Shown piece by piece: positions 30,538-41,356 of a stretch of 43,815 nucleotides of DNA; position 1 is the first letter of the stretch, and each line of letters begins with the position of its first letter. The notes beneath the pieces were generated by a model. The model did no database searches. It was not told the DNA's origin and was given only the letters and a program-made list of their open reading frames with translations. The stretch is from Moellerella wisconsensis ATCC 35017. GTDB taxonomy: Bacteria; Pseudomonadota; Gammaproteobacteria; Enterobacterales; Enterobacteriaceae. The position numbers and the translations under genes were made by a program. Location: contig NZ_LGAA01000017.1 in NCBI RefSeq assembly GCF_001294465.1, positions 1 through 43,815 of the forward strand. Reading direction: 5' to 3'.

Positions 30538-31746
30538 TTATATTGGCGAGAGAGGATTTATATTTTTATGTTCAAATAATAAGATTAAATGTTGAGAATA
30601 ATCGGTGACTGCATCCCAAGATAAAATAATTTTCTTGAGCTGAATAGTGAATTGAGCCAATAAGTGACTATTATTAATAGTTTTAAATTTGGCTATTGAA
30701 TCATTGATTTCAGCCAGAATAGTCTGCCACATGTAATCAAGATGATCTAAAGCTAGCCGCGCATCACGAAAATAACTGTCCATATGTTGTAGACGAACTG
30801 TTATATTAGATAATAATCCATTTAATTTTTTATCAATATTAATTTGTTCTTCAAGAGCAATAATTTCATTTAATAGTATATTTTTCCTCGCTCTAATTTT
30901 TTCAGCTTTATCGCCAAAAATACTACCAGTAATAATTAGGCCAATAATACCACCTGCTAAACCAGTAAATGCCAATTTAACATAATGGCTATATTCTTGT
31001 TCTAACTGACTAACTTCATCTTTTTTTAATTCAATTTGATTTAATAAATGATGTGTATCATTACTATCAATAATATCCTCTAATTGTTGTTTTATTTTTC
31101 GAGTGGCAAATAATAAAGAATCTATCTGTTGTTCATTAGATAGATTACCACCAATTATATATGTTCTAAAATCGGCGACTGTATTTCTAACAACCGTGGT
31201 TTTTTTTGATTGAAGAATAATATCATCTTTAATTAACTCTAAAATATTAACTAGTTCATTGGCGATAATATAATCATCAGACGAAAATCCAATGAGTTCA
31301 ATATTGGAAATGTCTAGTTCCTCAATACGTTGGCTTATTCGTTCTAATAAAGGCATTTGATTAATGTAATCAATTAATTGATTGCCAGTCATTGTAATAT
31401 TTCTACCGGTAAGTTCTAAATCGATTGATTGTTGTTTAACTTGATATTCAACATTATTCCAGCTCAATGCATGTTGTCTGATTTTAATAAATAAATCGAT
31501 AAGTTCAGATATTTTTATGGGGAGGGTATTTTTCTGACTGATTTTTGTATCAAAAACCATATCTTTATGTTTAATAGGTAAAAGTAAACTAAAGTTAATA
31601 TATTTTTTTATATTTATTAAATCCTCAATAGTAAATATTCCCGGCTTTCGACTAACCAGAGAGTCAGACATACTCAATAGCTTTAATGTTTCAGAGGGAA
31701 TAGTTTTTCTGTCTATTTCTTTATCATGGACGAGTTCAGTATTCAT
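30538..31746 (-). CDS. xaxA: XaxA/YaxA-like component of binary alpha-pore-forming toxin
   Basis: The 402-residue protein resembles Yersinia YaxA and Xenorhabdus XaxA along its length. Shared landmarks are GIFTIEDLINIKKY near residue 38, HALSWNNVE, INQMPL, the hydrophobic hairpin FTGLAGGIIGLIITGSIFG (about residues 259-278) flanked by coiled coil, and LDHLDYMW near the C-terminus. In the family, A is the subunit that first engages the host membrane and recruits B to form a ClyA-like helical pore that lyses blood cells. It has no signal peptide. It lies 22 nt before the xaxB-like gene and is divergent from menF. GC is very low: 14 of 60 bases in 30841-30900. Confidence 0.87.
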   Translation of the reverse strand: MNTELVHDKEIDRKTIPSETLKLLSMSDSLVSRKPGIFTIEDLINIKKYINFSLLLPIKHKDMVFDTKISQKNTLPIKISELIDLFIKIRQHALSWNNVEYQVKQQSIDLELTGRNITMTGNQLIDYINQMPLLERISQRIEELDISNIELIGFSSDDYIIANELVNILELIKDDIILQSKKTTVVRNTVADFRTYIIGGNLSNEQQIDSLLFATRKIKQQLEDIIDSNDTHHLLNQIELKKDEVSQLEQEYSHYVKLAFTGLAGGIIGLIITGSIFGDKAEKIRARKNILLNEIIALEEQINIDKKLNGLLSNITVRLQHMDSYFRDARLALDHLDYMWQTILAEINDSIAKFKTINNSHLLAQFTIQLKKIILSWDAVTDYSQHLILLFEHKNINPLSPI

Positions 31747-31959
31747 AGATTTTTATCCAGTAGGTAACAAAGGTTAATAAAATATACCGCTCTTAATTCT
31801 TAACAATACTTCGCCGTTAGCGAGATTTCTTTTTAGCATAAACTGTCGTGGATACCGAGAATGTTTAATTAATATAAATAATCAATGCTTTAATATTTTC
31901 TATTGAATCGTATAATCATCTATTCCTTAAATCAGTGATGTAGTGAGTGAGGCTGGTAA
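31747..31959. promoter_or_regulatory. Divergent promoter region between xaxA-like gene and menF
   Basis: These 213 AT-rich bases must carry both the toxin promoter and the menF promoter. I could not assign -35/-10 boxes with confidence. Confidence 0.4.
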
Positions 31960-33339
31960 GTGAGCAATCAGAGTGCTGAGAATATACGCGGTAAAAAAAC
32001 AGCTACCGATAAAATAAATAATGGAAATAACAGTGTTGAAAATATCATCACTCAATTGCTATGCCTGCTACCAACGTTGTCATTAGCGCCAAAAGAAATA
32101 ACTAGATTAGTTTATTCAGTAAGACCAGATGCTGATTTCTCTGGGCTCAATTGGCTAGCTGCACAACCGTGTTTTCCTCAATTCTATTGGGCAACCCGTT
32201 GTGGCAATGAAGAAAGTGCTGCACTGGGTCTAGGAAAAAAATTTAACTCGGTGCAAGAGGGAGAAATATTCCTATTAGAGAACCCTCAATATCCCGATAT
32301 GCGTATTTGTGGGCTAAATGGTTGGGAGGCTATCGGTGGCAGTTATTCTTCTCCACCAGAAGATAGCGCGTTCTTTTTTCTGCCGCGCTTGGAATGGCAG
32401 CGTGATCTTCAAGGGCAGCGATTGATTCTGACGCTCTTTGGCGAGGAAGATATTCCCGCGACTGAACAATTTCTATTGTCATTGCAGCCGGCGGCTAATA
32501 TACACACATTGAATACCCAAATTATACAGCAGCAGCATCATCCCCAGCATGATGAATGGTGCCGTTTATTAACTTTAGCTATTGCTAAAATGCAAACTGA
32601 CCCGTTAGAAAAAGTGGTGATGGCCCGCCAAACAGCGCTGACATTGGCAGCGCCATTAGGGGTAGCAGATTTTTTATATGCCAGCCAGCAAGTTAATCAT
32701 CAGTGTTATCATTTTATGCTGGCTTTTGATAAGCAACAGGGTTTTATTTCATCAACGCCTGAGCGTTTATATTTACGTCAGGGGAAACAGTTGCTTACTG
32801 AGGCATTAGCTGGAACAGTAGCTAGCAGTGATGATGATCAAATCGCGGCTAAAAATGCTCGCTGGCTAATGGAAGACAGTAAAAATCAACATGAAAATTT
32901 AGTTGTTGTCGACGATATCTGCCAGCAACTGCAAGGTCGCGTTTCTGCAGTGGATGTTTCTCCCGCGGAAATTATCCGGTTACGCAAAGTCCAGCATTTA
33001 CGGCGTTCAATTAATGCGGTGTTATTTTCAGCATCGGATAGCGATTGTCTGAATCGCTTGCAGCCAACAGCGGCAGTCTCTGGATTACCGCGTACAATTG
33101 CCCGTCAGTTTGTGACAGAGCATGAACCGTTTGAGCGCCGTTGGTATGCCGGCAGTGGCGGTTATATTAGTTCTAATAAAAGTGAGTTTGCCGTGTCATT
33201 ACGCTGCGCTGAAATTAATGGCCATCATATCTATTTATATTCTGGCGCGGGGATTGTCAGCGATTCATGCCCTGAACAAGAGTGGCAAGAAATTGACAAT
33301 AAAGCGGCGGGATTAATTTCATTGCTTAACAATTCTTAG
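31960..33339 (+). CDS. menF: Isochorismate synthase MenF
   Basis: MenF converts chorismate to isochorismate, the first committed step of menaquinone synthesis. The C-terminal half is the chorismate-binding fold, with EKVVMARQ (general-base lysine), FISSTPERLY, LTEALAGT, HLRRSI and the late RWYAGSGGY and GAGIV motifs that bind substrate and magnesium. The 459 residues are longer than E. coli MenF (431), with extra N-terminal length. The start is GTG, with GAGG 6-8 nt before it. A terminator-like hairpin follows, and the rest of the men cluster starts 317 nt later. Confidence 0.94.
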   Translation: MSNQSAENIRGKKTATDKINNGNNSVENIITQLLCLLPTLSLAPKEITRLVYSVRPDADFSGLNWLAAQPCFPQFYWATRCGNEESAALGLGKKFNSVQEGEIFLLENPQYPDMRICGLNGWEAIGGSYSSPPEDSAFFFLPRLEWQRDLQGQRLILTLFGEEDIPATEQFLLSLQPAANIHTLNTQIIQQQHHPQHDEWCRLLTLAIAKMQTDPLEKVVMARQTALTLAAPLGVADFLYASQQVNHQCYHFMLAFDKQQGFISSTPERLYLRQGKQLLTEALAGTVASSDDDQIAAKNARWLMEDSKNQHENLVVVDDICQQLQGRVSAVDVSPAEIIRLRKVQHLRRSINAVLFSASDSDCLNRLQPTAAVSGLPRTIARQFVTEHEPFERRWYAGSGGYISSNKSEFAVSLRCAEINGHHIYLYSGAGIVSDSCPEQEWQEIDNKAAGLISLLNNS

Positions 33340-33656
33340 ACGCGAAGATAACCGTTCAGCGGTATGACTTATTTTATTAGCCTGAGTTAAAACACTAAAA
33401 TAACCGCGTAATTAAAAAGGTTATTTTCTTATTTATTTCAATTATTTCGTTGAAAATTGTTCCTAGATCAAGAAATTTTTAGCCGGGCGGCTACACTAAT
33501 ATACGCAGGATCATATAAACGAAATATTATGAGGCTGTATGTGATAACTCTGTTGTGGCTTTAATCTACAGATAAAAATGTACTGAATATAAGATGTACT
33601 AGGTAACTAATATGCAGTGCAAAAATTATAATAATCATAAATAAATTGAGTGACTT
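33340..33656. other. menF-menD intergenic region
   Basis: In E. coli menF and menD are close together; here 317 bases separate them. The region holds an AT-rich hairpin after menF and probably a promoter for menDHBCE, but I cannot fix one. No convincing gene is present; an 11-codon reading frame at 33529 lacks a ribosome site. Confidence 0.55.
33397..33427 (+). terminator. Terminator-like hairpin after menF
   Basis: A 9-bp perfect stem, AAAATAACC with GGTTATTTT, encloses a 13-nt loop and is followed by CTTATTTATTTC. The stem is AT-rich, so it may be only partly effective. Confidence 0.45.
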
Positions 33657-35342
33657 ATGTCGAATAGTATGCCGAATAGTGTGTTTAATCGTCGTTGGGC
33701 GGAAGTGATCCTCGAGTCATTGACTCGTCACGGTATGCGGCATATTTGTATTGCCCCGGGTTCTCGTTCAACGCCACTCACCTTGGCAGCCGCGCAGAAC
33801 CGTAAGCTGCATTGCCATACCCATTTTGATGAACGTGGACTCGGACATTTAGCCTTAGGGCTCGCTAAAGCAACTAAAGAACCGGTCGGCGTTATCGTGA
33901 CTTCTGGAACCGCGGTCGCAAATTTGTATCCGGCATTAATTGAAGCTGGATTGACTGGTGAGAAAGTCATTTTTATCACCGCTGATAGGCCACCAGAATT
34001 AATTGATTGCGGTGCGAATCAGGCAATTCGACAAACCGATATTTTTGCCTCTCATCCCGCCCAGCGTTTAATGCTGCCACGACCTGCGCGTGATATCTCG
34101 GCGCGCTGGCTAGTGAGTGCTATCGATAATGGCATGAATCAGCTTCATCACGGTGCTTTTCATATTAATTGCCCGTTTGCTGAGCCTCTGTATGGTGATA
34201 CCGAGGGCGATTATGAGTGGCATGCCGAGCTAGGTAACTGGTGGAATTCAAATCTTCCATGGTTAAGTGAACCATTAAATCTTAGCGTAGCCTATATTTC
34301 GGATTGGTACTTTTGGCGGCAAAAGCGCGGTGTTGTGGTTGCCGGCAGAATGAGTGCCGAAGAGGGCGAAAAAGTGGCTCTCTGGGCGGAACAACTCGGT
34401 TGGCCGCTATTAAGTGACGTGTTGTCGCAAACCGGGCAACCCTTACCGTGTGCCGATTTATGGCTCAATAATCCACAGGCGCAAGCACTCTTGCAACAGG
34501 CACAGTTGGTTATCCAGTTTGGAGCCAGTTTAACCGGTAAACGATTATTGCAATGGCAAGCTCAATGTACTCCAGAAGAATATTGGATTGTTGATAGCAC
34601 ACCCGGTCGGCTGGATCCTGCCCAGCATCAAGGGCGCAAATTAACTTGCTCAATTGGTGGCTGGCTAGAAGCGCATTCACCTCAGCGTCGTGATCCGTGG
34701 TGTACTGAATTGAATCAAATTGCACAGTATGCTTATCAATTGACGGCTCAGCAATTAGCCGAACAATTCTCAGAAGCTGGCGTTGCCCATCAGCTAAATG
34801 AATTATTGCCGCCACGTGGGCAGCTATTTGTTGGCAACAGCTTGATAGTGCGTCTGATTGATGCTTTTTGCCAATTACCAAAAGGCTATCCAGTTTACAG
34901 TAATCGAGGTGCCAGTGGTATTGACGGGCTGATTTCGACGACTGCCGGTGTGCAGCGGGCGACTACATTGCCAACCCTAAGTATCGTGGGGGATTTATCA
35001 GCGTTGTATGATCTCAATAGCTTAGCATTACTGCGTCAACCTTCGGCGCCTACAGTGTTAATTGTAGTTAATAATAATGGCGGACAAATATTTTCAATGC
35101 TACCCACGCCTGATGACCAGCGCCAGCGTTTTTATTGTATGCCACAAAATGTCGAGTTTTCCCATGCGGCGGCTATGTTTGGCCTGCAATATTGCCAGCC
35201 ATCAGATTGGTTATCATTAAAAACAACAATTGAACAATTTTGGCATAATCAACACGGCTGTTTACTGGTGGAATTATGTGTCGAGGGTGATCACGGTGCG
35301 CAAACCTTAAAACAGCTCGTTAATCAGATGGCTAATCTATAA
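33657..35342 (+). CDS. menD: SEPHCHC synthase MenD
   Basis: MenD uses thiamine diphosphate to join 2-oxoglutarate and isochorismate into SEPHCHC. The 561-residue enzyme has the ThDP-enzyme fold, with the opening [25 protein letters not shown] (catalytic glutamate), [10 protein letters not shown], and [15 protein letters not shown] with NNNGGQIFS as the ThDP/Mg motif. It matches E. coli MenD (556) through the whole chain. GAGTG lies about 8 nt before the ATG. Its stop overlaps the menH start (TAATG), which couples the two genes. Confidence 0.97.
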   Translation: MSNSMPNSVFNRRWAEVILESLTRHGMRHICIAPGSRSTPLTLAAAQNRKLHCHTHFDERGLGHLALGLAKATKEPVGVIVTSGTAVANLYPALIEAGLTGEKVIFITADRPPELIDCGANQAIRQTDIFASHPAQRLMLPRPARDISARWLVSAIDNGMNQLHHGAFHINCPFAEPLYGDTEGDYEWHAELGNWWNSNLPWLSEPLNLSVAYISDWYFWRQKRGVVVAGRMSAEEGEKVALWAEQLGWPLLSDVLSQTGQPLPCADLWLNNPQAQALLQQAQLVIQFGASLTGKRLLQWQAQCTPEEYWIVDSTPGRLDPAQHQGRKLTCSIGGWLEAHSPQRRDPWCTELNQIAQYAYQLTAQQLAEQFSEAGVAHQLNELLPPRGQLFVGNSLIVRLIDAFCQLPKGYPVYSNRGASGIDGLISTTAGVQRATTLPTLSIVGDLSALYDLNSLALLRQPSAPTVLIVVNNNGGQIFSMLPTPDDQRQRFYCMPQNVEFSHAAAMFGLQYCQPSDWLSLKTTIEQFWHNQHGCLLVELCVEGDHGAQTLKQLVNQMANL

Positions 35343-36106
35343 TGCTGGCGGCACGCTTATTTCATCGCCACCAATCAGGGCCGTGGTTGGTGTGGCTGCA
35401 CGGGTTACTCGGAGACAGTACCGAATGGCTGCCCATTATTAATCAGCTTAAAGATTATCCTTCGCTGGCATTAGATTTACCGGGGCATGGGCAATCGGTA
35501 AATATTAGTTGTACCGGATTTGCACCAGTAAGCTCGCTCATAAATGCGACTTTGGCGCAGTATCAGATTGAAGATTATTACTTGATTGGCTACTCATTAG
35601 GCGGTCGTTTGGCAATGTATCACGCTTGTTATTCACGGCCTTCAGGGCTAAAAGGGCTGATCATTGAAGGGGGAAATGTCGGATTAACTGATCTTTCAGA
35701 AAAACGGCAGCGCTCTATTAATGATCATTATTGGGCCGAACGTTTTCGCCATCAGACATTCAGCCAAGTTTTAGACGATTGGTATCGTCAAGCGGTGTTT
35801 AGTCAATTAAATGACCAACAGCGTCAACAGCTTATTGCTTTGCGTAGTCATAATAATCCCCAGGCTATTGCGGATATGCTAGAGGCTACCTCGTTGGCTC
35901 ATCAGCCATTTATGGCCGATAAATTACAGCGCATAGATTGCCCCTTACTCTATTTATGCGGTGAACATGATCAAAAATTTCGCCGGTTAGCACAACAATA
36001 TGCCTTACCGATGGATTTAATTCCTGAGGCGGGTCATAACGCCCATCAGGCTTCTCCGAATGCATTTGCTGATGCAATACACCAATTTTTATCACATTGT
36101 GGTTAA
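35342..36106 (+). CDS. menH: SHCHC synthase MenH
   Basis: MenH is an alpha/beta hydrolase-fold enzyme that eliminates pyruvate from SEPHCHC to give SHCHC. Motifs are the oxyanion region LHGLLGDSTEW, the nucleophile elbow GYSLGGR, the acid region LCGEHDQKF and the His in EAGHNAHQ. The 254-residue length fits the family (252 in E. coli). It is translationally coupled to menD by a 1-nt overlap and lies 13 nt before menB. Confidence 0.95.
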   Translation: MLAARLFHRHQSGPWLVWLHGLLGDSTEWLPIINQLKDYPSLALDLPGHGQSVNISCTGFAPVSSLINATLAQYQIEDYYLIGYSLGGRLAMYHACYSRPSGLKGLIIEGGNVGLTDLSEKRQRSINDHYWAERFRHQTFSQVLDDWYRQAVFSQLNDQQRQQLIALRSHNNPQAIADMLEATSLAHQPFMADKLQRIDCPLLYLCGEHDQKFRRLAQQYALPMDLIPEAGHNAHQASPNAFADAIHQFLSHCG

Positions 36107-36119
36107 AGGAACTTAAAAC

Positions 36120-36977
36120 ATGCTTTATCCAAGCGAAGAAAAACTGTATGCCCCGATTCACTGGCTGGATTGTTCTGCTGGATTTGATGATATTTTGTAT
36201 CATAAATCAGAAGATGGTATTGCAAAAATCACCATCAATCGCCCAGAGGTACGCAATGCATTTCGCCCACAAACGGTGAAAGAAATGATCAATGCACTGT
36301 CCGATGCACGTTACGACGATAATATCGGCACCATTATTTTAACCGGCGCGGGTGAGCATGCCTTCTGTGCGGGTGGCGATCAGAAAATTCGTGGTGATTA
36401 CGGCGGATATCAAGATGATAGCGGCGTTCATCATTTAAATGTTTTGGATTTCCAACGTCAAATCCGCACTTGCCCTAAACCTATCGTGGCGATGGTAGCG
36501 GGTTATGCTGTCGGTGGAGGACATGTATTACATATGATGTGCGACCTCACTATTGCGGCTGAAAATGCACAATTCGGTCAAACAGGACCTAAAGTAGGTT
36601 CATTTGACGGAGGCTGGGGGGCCGCTTATATGGCGCGCATTGTTGGCCAGAAAAAAGCTCGTGAAATCTGGTTCTTATGCCGTATGTATGATGCTAAGCA
36701 AGCACTTGATATGGGCTTAATTAATACCGTGGTTCCGTATGCAGATTTGGAAAAAGAGACTGTCCGTTGGTGCCGTGAAATGTTAGGAAATAGCCCAATG
36801 GCTTTACGTTGCTTAAAAGCGGCGTTAAATGCCGATTGTGATGGACAAGCGGGGCTACAAGAACTGGCGGGTAATGCTACTATGCTGTTTTATATGACCG
36901 AAGAAGGCCAAGAAGGCCGCAATGCCTTTAATCAAAAACGCCAACCGGACTTCTCTAAATTCAAGCGTAATCCATAA
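36120..36977 (+). CDS. menB: 1,4-dihydroxy-2-naphthoyl-CoA synthase MenB
   Basis: MenB is a crotonase-fold enzyme that closes the ring of o-succinylbenzoyl-CoA to form the naphthoquinone nucleus. The 285-residue chain equals E. coli MenB. It shows [26 protein letters not shown] (oxyanion hole) and [16 protein letters not shown]. The glycine in QTG marks the type I enzyme that uses bicarbonate as a catalytic base. AAAGGAAC is a clear ribosome site. The stop overlaps the menC start (TAATG). Confidence 0.97.
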   Translation: MLYPSEEKLYAPIHWLDCSAGFDDILYHKSEDGIAKITINRPEVRNAFRPQTVKEMINALSDARYDDNIGTIILTGAGEHAFCAGGDQKIRGDYGGYQDDSGVHHLNVLDFQRQIRTCPKPIVAMVAGYAVGGGHVLHMMCDLTIAAENAQFGQTGPKVGSFDGGWGAAYMARIVGQKKAREIWFLCRMYDAKQALDMGLINTVVPYADLEKETVRWCREMLGNSPMALRCLKAALNADCDGQAGLQELAGNATMLFYMTEEGQEGRNAFNQKRQPDFSKFKRNP

Positions 36978-37954
36978 TGCGAAGCGCCAAATTATATGCT
37001 TTTAGCCTGCCGATGGAGGCGGGCATTATTCTTCGTTATCAGCGACTTAAAACTCGTGATGGCTTTTTAGTCCAGTTACAGGAAGGTGAAAAGACCGGTT
37101 GGGGTGAGATTTCACCATTGCCCGAATTTAGCCAAGAAACCTGTGAACAGGCTGCAGAAGCGGCAAAACAATGGTTAAGCCAGTGGGTAGCGCAGGGGGA
37201 TAACACTCCGCCGATGAGCGATCTGCCTTCGGTAGCCTTTGGTATTAGCTGTGCATTGGCAGAATTACAGGGCCAATTACCAGATACCGCCGATTATCGC
37301 AAAGCGCCCTTGTGTACTGGCGATCCTGACGATCTCATCATTCGCTTGAACGATATGGCTGGCGATAAAATTGCCAAAGTTAAAGTCGGATTATATGAAG
37401 CGGTACGCGATGGTATGGTGGTGAATGTGTTGTTAGAAGCCATTCCTGATTTACGCTTGCGTTTAGACGCTAACCGCAGCTGGACCCGAGCAAAAGCTGA
37501 TGGATTTGCCAAATATGTCAATCCAGAATATCGCTCCCGGATTGATTTTCTCGAAGAGCCTTGCAAAACGCGTGCAGAATCGTTGTCATTTGCGGCAGAT
37601 ACCGGTATTGCTATTGCTTGGGATGAAAGTGTGCGTGAGGCCGATTTTGAGGTTATGGCGCAAGCGGGAGTTAGCGCGATTGTGATTAAACCCACTTTAA
37701 CGGGCAGTTTGTCCTATTGTCGTCGCTTAATCGAACAAGCGCATCAATGTGGTTTGCAAGCCGTGATCAGCTCATCGATTGAGACCAGTTTTGGTTTGAC
37801 CCAACTGGCCCGTATCGCACATTGGTTGACCCCAAATACGCTACCAGGTTTAGATACGGTGGATTTAATACAACATCAGCTAGTGAGAACCTGGCCAGAT
37901 TGTACGATTCCGGCGTTAACGCTGAATGATTTAGGCGCTCCATGGCAGTGCTGA
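36977..37954 (+). CDS. menC: o-succinylbenzoate synthase MenC
   Basis: MenC is an enolase-superfamily dehydratase that turns SHCHC into o-succinylbenzoate. The catalytic set is visible: KVKVGLY (lysine pair), the metal ligands in [15 protein letters not shown] and AWDESVRE, and the second lysine in [10 protein letters not shown]. The 325 residues are close to the E. coli length (320). It overlaps menB by 1 nt and menE by 13 nt. Confidence 0.96.
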   Translation: MRSAKLYAFSLPMEAGIILRYQRLKTRDGFLVQLQEGEKTGWGEISPLPEFSQETCEQAAEAAKQWLSQWVAQGDNTPPMSDLPSVAFGISCALAELQGQLPDTADYRKAPLCTGDPDDLIIRLNDMAGDKIAKVKVGLYEAVRDGMVVNVLLEAIPDLRLRLDANRSWTRAKADGFAKYVNPEYRSRIDFLEEPCKTRAESLSFAADTGIAIAWDESVREADFEVMAQAGVSAIVIKPTLTGSLSYCRRLIEQAHQCGLQAVISSSIETSFGLTQLARIAHWLTPNTLPGLDTVDLIQHQLVRTWPDCTIPALTLNDLGAPWQC

Positions 37955-39558
37955 GTCAATTTACTGATTGGCCGTGGCGTCACTGGGCAGCTCAGCGCGG
38001 TGACGCTACGGCACTGTATTTTTCTGCCGATTCGTTGGCGAATAGTTGCACTGATAGTTGCGTTGATAGCTGCGCGGATATTGGCACCGAAAGCACAGAG
38101 GCTAAAGCCATTCAGTCTCTGAGTTGGTATCAATTAAATCAGCGGATTGAACAATATAGCTGCAGTTTTGTCGCTCAAGGTGTTCTACCGGGCCATGGCG
38201 TAGTATTGCGCGGTAAAAATAGTCTAGATTTGCTGTTGTGCCAGTTAGCACTAATAACCTGTGGTGCGCGTGTATTACCGTTGAATCCTCGTTTACCGAT
38301 TGATTTGTTGGCGCAATTGTTGCCACGGCTCAATATTGATTTTGTGCTTGAGTTTGATTCGCAACCGATAATTTTGACTACAGGCAGCGTTTACTCAGCA
38401 ACGTCTTGTCGAACATTATCTTATCCGGCCTTAACTTATGATGCTGCTGCGCTATGTACTGGAAAATTAATCACCTCCGATGCCGTGACTAATAAATCAG
38501 TCTCAGGCAAAGTACGAACAGATAATCCCCTCTTTCAAGCATTGCCGCCTTGCGATCTGTACCGTCCAGCGACCTTGATTTTAACCTCAGGATCGACCGG
38601 ATTACCAAAAGCCGCGGTACATCATACGGCGGCGCATTTACTGAGTGCCAAGGGTGTATTAGGATTGCTTACCTATCAGCCACAAGATTGTTGGTTATTA
38701 TCTCTACCGCTGTTTCATGTTTCTGGTCAAGGGATTGTTTGGCGCTGGTTATTACGCGGTGCAATCTTGGCAATTAAGCCTTCAATGCCATTAGCGCAAG
38801 CATTGCAAGGGGTAACTCACGCATCATTAGTGCCGACACAATTATGGCGCTTATTGGCCCAGCCAGAAGCACATCTACAAACTTTGCACGATGTGTTACT
38901 TGGCGGAGCGGCTATTCCGACGGAATTAACCGACGCTGCGCAGAAGCAGGGGATCCGTTGCTGGAGTGGTTATGGCATGACTGAAATGGCCTCGACTATT
39001 TGTGCCAAAAGAGCCGATGGTAAACCCGGGGTGGGCTTACCACTTATGGGTAAAAAAGTCCGATTGGTTGATGGTGAAATCCAAATTTGTGCGGATAGCC
39101 AAGCGTTAGGCTATTGGTTTGATCATCAAATCGTACCGCTAAAATGCTTATCGTCAGAAAAACCGATGCAGGAAGATCTCCAAGGTTGGTTTGCTACTAA
39201 TGATAAAGGCGCTTTTGTCGACGGTGAATATCAAATCTTAGGCCGCTTAGATAATTTATTTTTCAGTGGTGGCGAAGGTATTCAGCCAGAGGACATTGAA
39301 GCAGTGATAGCGAGCCATCCGCAAGTCACTCAGTGTTTTGTGGTTCCGCGTGCAGATATTGAATTTGGTCATCGCCCGGTAGCGGTTATCGAAGGGACGA
39401 CTGATTTGTGTCTAGAGCAACTGCAAATATGGTTAAAGCCGAAATTGGCGGTGTTTCAGTATCCTGTGGCTTTTTATTGGCTCGATGAACAATTAAAATC
39501 TGGTGGTATTAAGATCTCTCGTCAAGCAATCAAACGCTGGGTTGCCGAGCGGCCTTAA
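37942..39558 (+). CDS. menE: o-succinylbenzoate-CoA ligase MenE
   Basis: MenE is an ANL-superfamily adenylating enzyme that makes o-succinylbenzoyl-CoA for MenB. The phosphate-binding [15 protein letters not shown], the GYGMTEMAS motif, [15 protein letters not shown] and the C-terminal lysine region SGGIKISRQ are all present. At 538 residues it is about 85 longer than E. coli MenE (451). The extra sequence lies in the N-terminal domain: a cysteine/serine-rich repeat at residues 34-49 and a longer stretch before the phosphate-binding loop. It is the last gene of menDHBCE. Confidence 0.94.
   Translation: MAVLSQFTDWPWRHWAAQRGDATALYFSADSLANSCTDSCVDSCADIGTESTEAKAIQSLSWYQLNQRIEQYSCSFVAQGVLPGHGVVLRGKNSLDLLLCQLALITCGARVLPLNPRLPIDLLAQLLPRLNIDFVLEFDSQPIILTTGSVYSATSCRTLSYPALTYDAAALCTGKLITSDAVTNKSVSGKVRTDNPLFQALPPCDLYRPATLILTSGSTGLPKAAVHHTAAHLLSAKGVLGLLTYQPQDCWLLSLPLFHVSGQGIVWRWLLRGAILAIKPSMPLAQALQGVTHASLVPTQLWRLLAQPEAHLQTLHDVLLGGAAIPTELTDAAQKQGIRCWSGYGMTEMASTICAKRADGKPGVGLPLMGKKVRLVDGEIQICADSQALGYWFDHQIVPLKCLSSEKPMQEDLQGWFATNDKGAFVDGEYQILGRLDNLFFSGGEGIQPEDIEAVIASHPQVTQCFVVPRADIEFGHRPVAVIEGTTDLCLEQLQIWLKPKLAVFQYPVAFYWLDEQLKSGGIKISRQAIKRWVAERP
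38041..38088 (+). repeat. 12-bp tandem repeat inside menE
   Basis: Four 12-bp units follow in frame: aatagttgcact, gatagttgcgtt, gatagctgcgcg, gatattggcacc. They encode [12 protein letters not shown] and DIGT. The insert lies in a loop of the N-terminal domain that is absent from shorter MenE proteins. Confidence 0.75.
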
Positions 39559-39567
39559 CATGAAAAA

Positions 39568-39587
39568 ACACCCGCCAATGCGGGTGT
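39568..39587 (-). terminator. Terminator of katA
   Basis: The 8-bp stem ACACCCGC with GCGGGTGT has a CAAT loop. On the minus strand it is followed by TTTTTT, so it ends katA transcription. menE converges from the other side but has no T-tract for this stem. Confidence 0.78.
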
Positions 39588-39631
39588 CTACGACTACAGT
39601 TGCCTGACGTTGAAGCAACTAGATAACACGA

Positions 39632-41071
39632 TTATTTTAGCGCGTTTAATGCTTTCTCGACGCCAGCACCGTATTCCGGATGAACTTGGCGGAATAAGTC
39701 AATTTGGCGCTGCTGTGTTTCTTCGCTGGCTTCAATTAACTCACCGGCAATACGTGCAAACATGCGCTGATGCTCATCTTCGCTGAGTAATTCATACAGT
39801 GCACGAGGCTGGCTGAAATAATCGGTATCTTCACGATGATTCCAGTGATCTGCCGCACCTTCAATAGTTAATGGAGGTTCGCTGTAATTTGGCTGTTCTT
39901 GGAACAAACCGGCACTGTTTGGCTCATAAGTCACACCATTTCCGCTGTTGCCATCGACGCGCATGGCACCGTCACGGTGATAATTATGGAATGGGCAACG
40001 TGGGGCATTTACTGGAATTTGATGATGGTTTACGCCTAAACGGTAGCGATGCGCATCACCATAAGAGAACAAGCGGCCTTGCAACATTTTATCTGGCGAG
40101 AAACCAATGCCTGGCACGGTATTGGCTGGGCTAAATGCGGCTTGTTCTACATCAGCAAAATAATTGTCTGGGTTACGGTTCAATTCAAAGAAACCAACAT
40201 CGATCAATGGATAATCTTTATGTGGCCAAACTTTAGTTAAATCAAATGGGTTATAAGGGACTTTAGAGGCGTCAGCTTCTGGCATGATCTGAATTTGCAA
40301 ATTCCAACGTGGATAATCGCCATCTTTAATTGCATTAAACAAGTCACGTTGTGAGCTTTCACGGTCTTTAGCAACAATCGCTTCGGCTTCTTCGTCTTGT
40401 AGATTTTTGATCCCTTGCTGGCAACGGAAGTGGAATTTAACCCAATGGCGTTGATTTTTATCGTTGATGAAGCTGTAAGTATGGCTACCAAAACCGTGCA
40501 TGAAACGATAACCGGCTGGAATACCACGGTCACTGACGTCAATGGTTAACTGGTGTAGAGCTTCGGGTAAATGTGAGAAAAAATCCCATTTATAAGCCAT
40601 ATTGCGTAAATTGGTATGAGGATCACGTTTGACGATATGGTTTAAATCAGGGAATTTCAGTGGATCACGCAGATAAAATACCGGAGTATTGTTACCAACT
40701 AAATCCCAATTTCCTTCTTCAGTATAGAATTTTAAGGCAAATCCACGAATATCACGCTCTGCATCAGCCGCACCACGTTCGCCTGCGACGGTAGAAAAAC
40801 GGGCAAACATTTCAGTCTTTTTGCCGACTTCAGAGAAAATCTTTGCTCGTGTATATTCGGTAATATCATGAGTTACAGTAAAAGTACCGAAAGCACCAGA
40901 ACCTTTAGCGTGCATACGACGTTCAGGGATAACTTCACGGTCAAAGTGAGCCAGTTTTTCTAAAAACCAGATATCTTGTAATAACATAGGGCCACGCGGC
41001 CCAGCGGTCATTACGTTGTTATTATCAACAACAGGAGCGCCCGCCGCAGTTGTAAGACCTTTTTTCTTCAT
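39632..41071 (-). CDS. katA: Monofunctional heme catalase KatA
   Basis: KatA breaks hydrogen peroxide into water and oxygen. The 479-480 residue chain is a small-subunit (clade 3) catalase and follows Proteus mirabilis KatA almost throughout. The distal histidine is in [12 protein letters not shown], the distal asparagine in [12 protein letters not shown], and the heme-ligand tyrosine in [14 protein letters not shown]. There is no signal peptide, so it is cytoplasmic. Two ATGs stand in tandem (41074 and 41071); GGAG is 4 and 7 nt away, which favours the second. I saw no clear OxyR site upstream. Confidence 0.96.
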   Translation of the reverse strand: MKKKGLTTAAGAPVVDNNNVMTAGPRGPMLLQDIWFLEKLAHFDREVIPERRMHAKGSGAFGTFTVTHDITEYTRAKIFSEVGKKTEMFARFSTVAGERGAADAERDIRGFALKFYTEEGNWDLVGNNTPVFYLRDPLKFPDLNHIVKRDPHTNLRNMAYKWDFFSHLPEALHQLTIDVSDRGIPAGYRFMHGFGSHTYSFINDKNQRHWVKFHFRCQQGIKNLQDEEAEAIVAKDRESSQRDLFNAIKDGDYPRWNLQIQIMPEADASKVPYNPFDLTKVWPHKDYPLIDVGFFELNRNPDNYFADVEQAAFSPANTVPGIGFSPDKMLQGRLFSYGDAHRYRLGVNHHQIPVNAPRCPFHNYHRDGAMRVDGNSGNGVTYEPNSAGLFQEQPNYSEPPLTIEGAADHWNHREDTDYFSQPRALYELLSEDEHQRMFARIAGELIEASEETQQRQIDLFRQVHPEYGAGVEKALNALK

Positions 41072-41074
41072 CAT

Positions 41075-41356
41075 ATAACTCCAGTTAAATTACACACATT
41101 AAGCCAATTTTTAGTTTAAAAAACAGGTGAATTACTGTTGTAGAAAGCGAATAAAAAACATTCAATTGTTATTATTATCTGATCACAGGTAGTATAACAC
41201 TAATACTTATGACCAATTGCTGTGATTAATATTGGCATTAATATATTTACAAAACTATATATATGTAGAGATAAAAGTATAAATATATGCGGTTTGTTTC
41301 ACTATTATTAAGTATCATTGAAGAATAATAAGCTAAGTAAATTAAAGGATAAAATT
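41075..41356. other. AT-rich region between divergent katA and yfaZ
   Basis: About 280 bases contain the two divergent promoters. I see no gene and no regulator site that I can support. Confidence 0.5.

Noticed and set aside
33464-33497. CTAGATCAA plus TACACT as an FNR-type menD promoter
   Set aside because: Only one FNR half-site is present, and the -35/-10 pair is weak.
33529-33564. 11-codon reading frame before menD as a possible leader peptide
   Set aside because: It has no Shine-Dalgarno, no run of regulatory codons, and no attenuator structure overlapping it.
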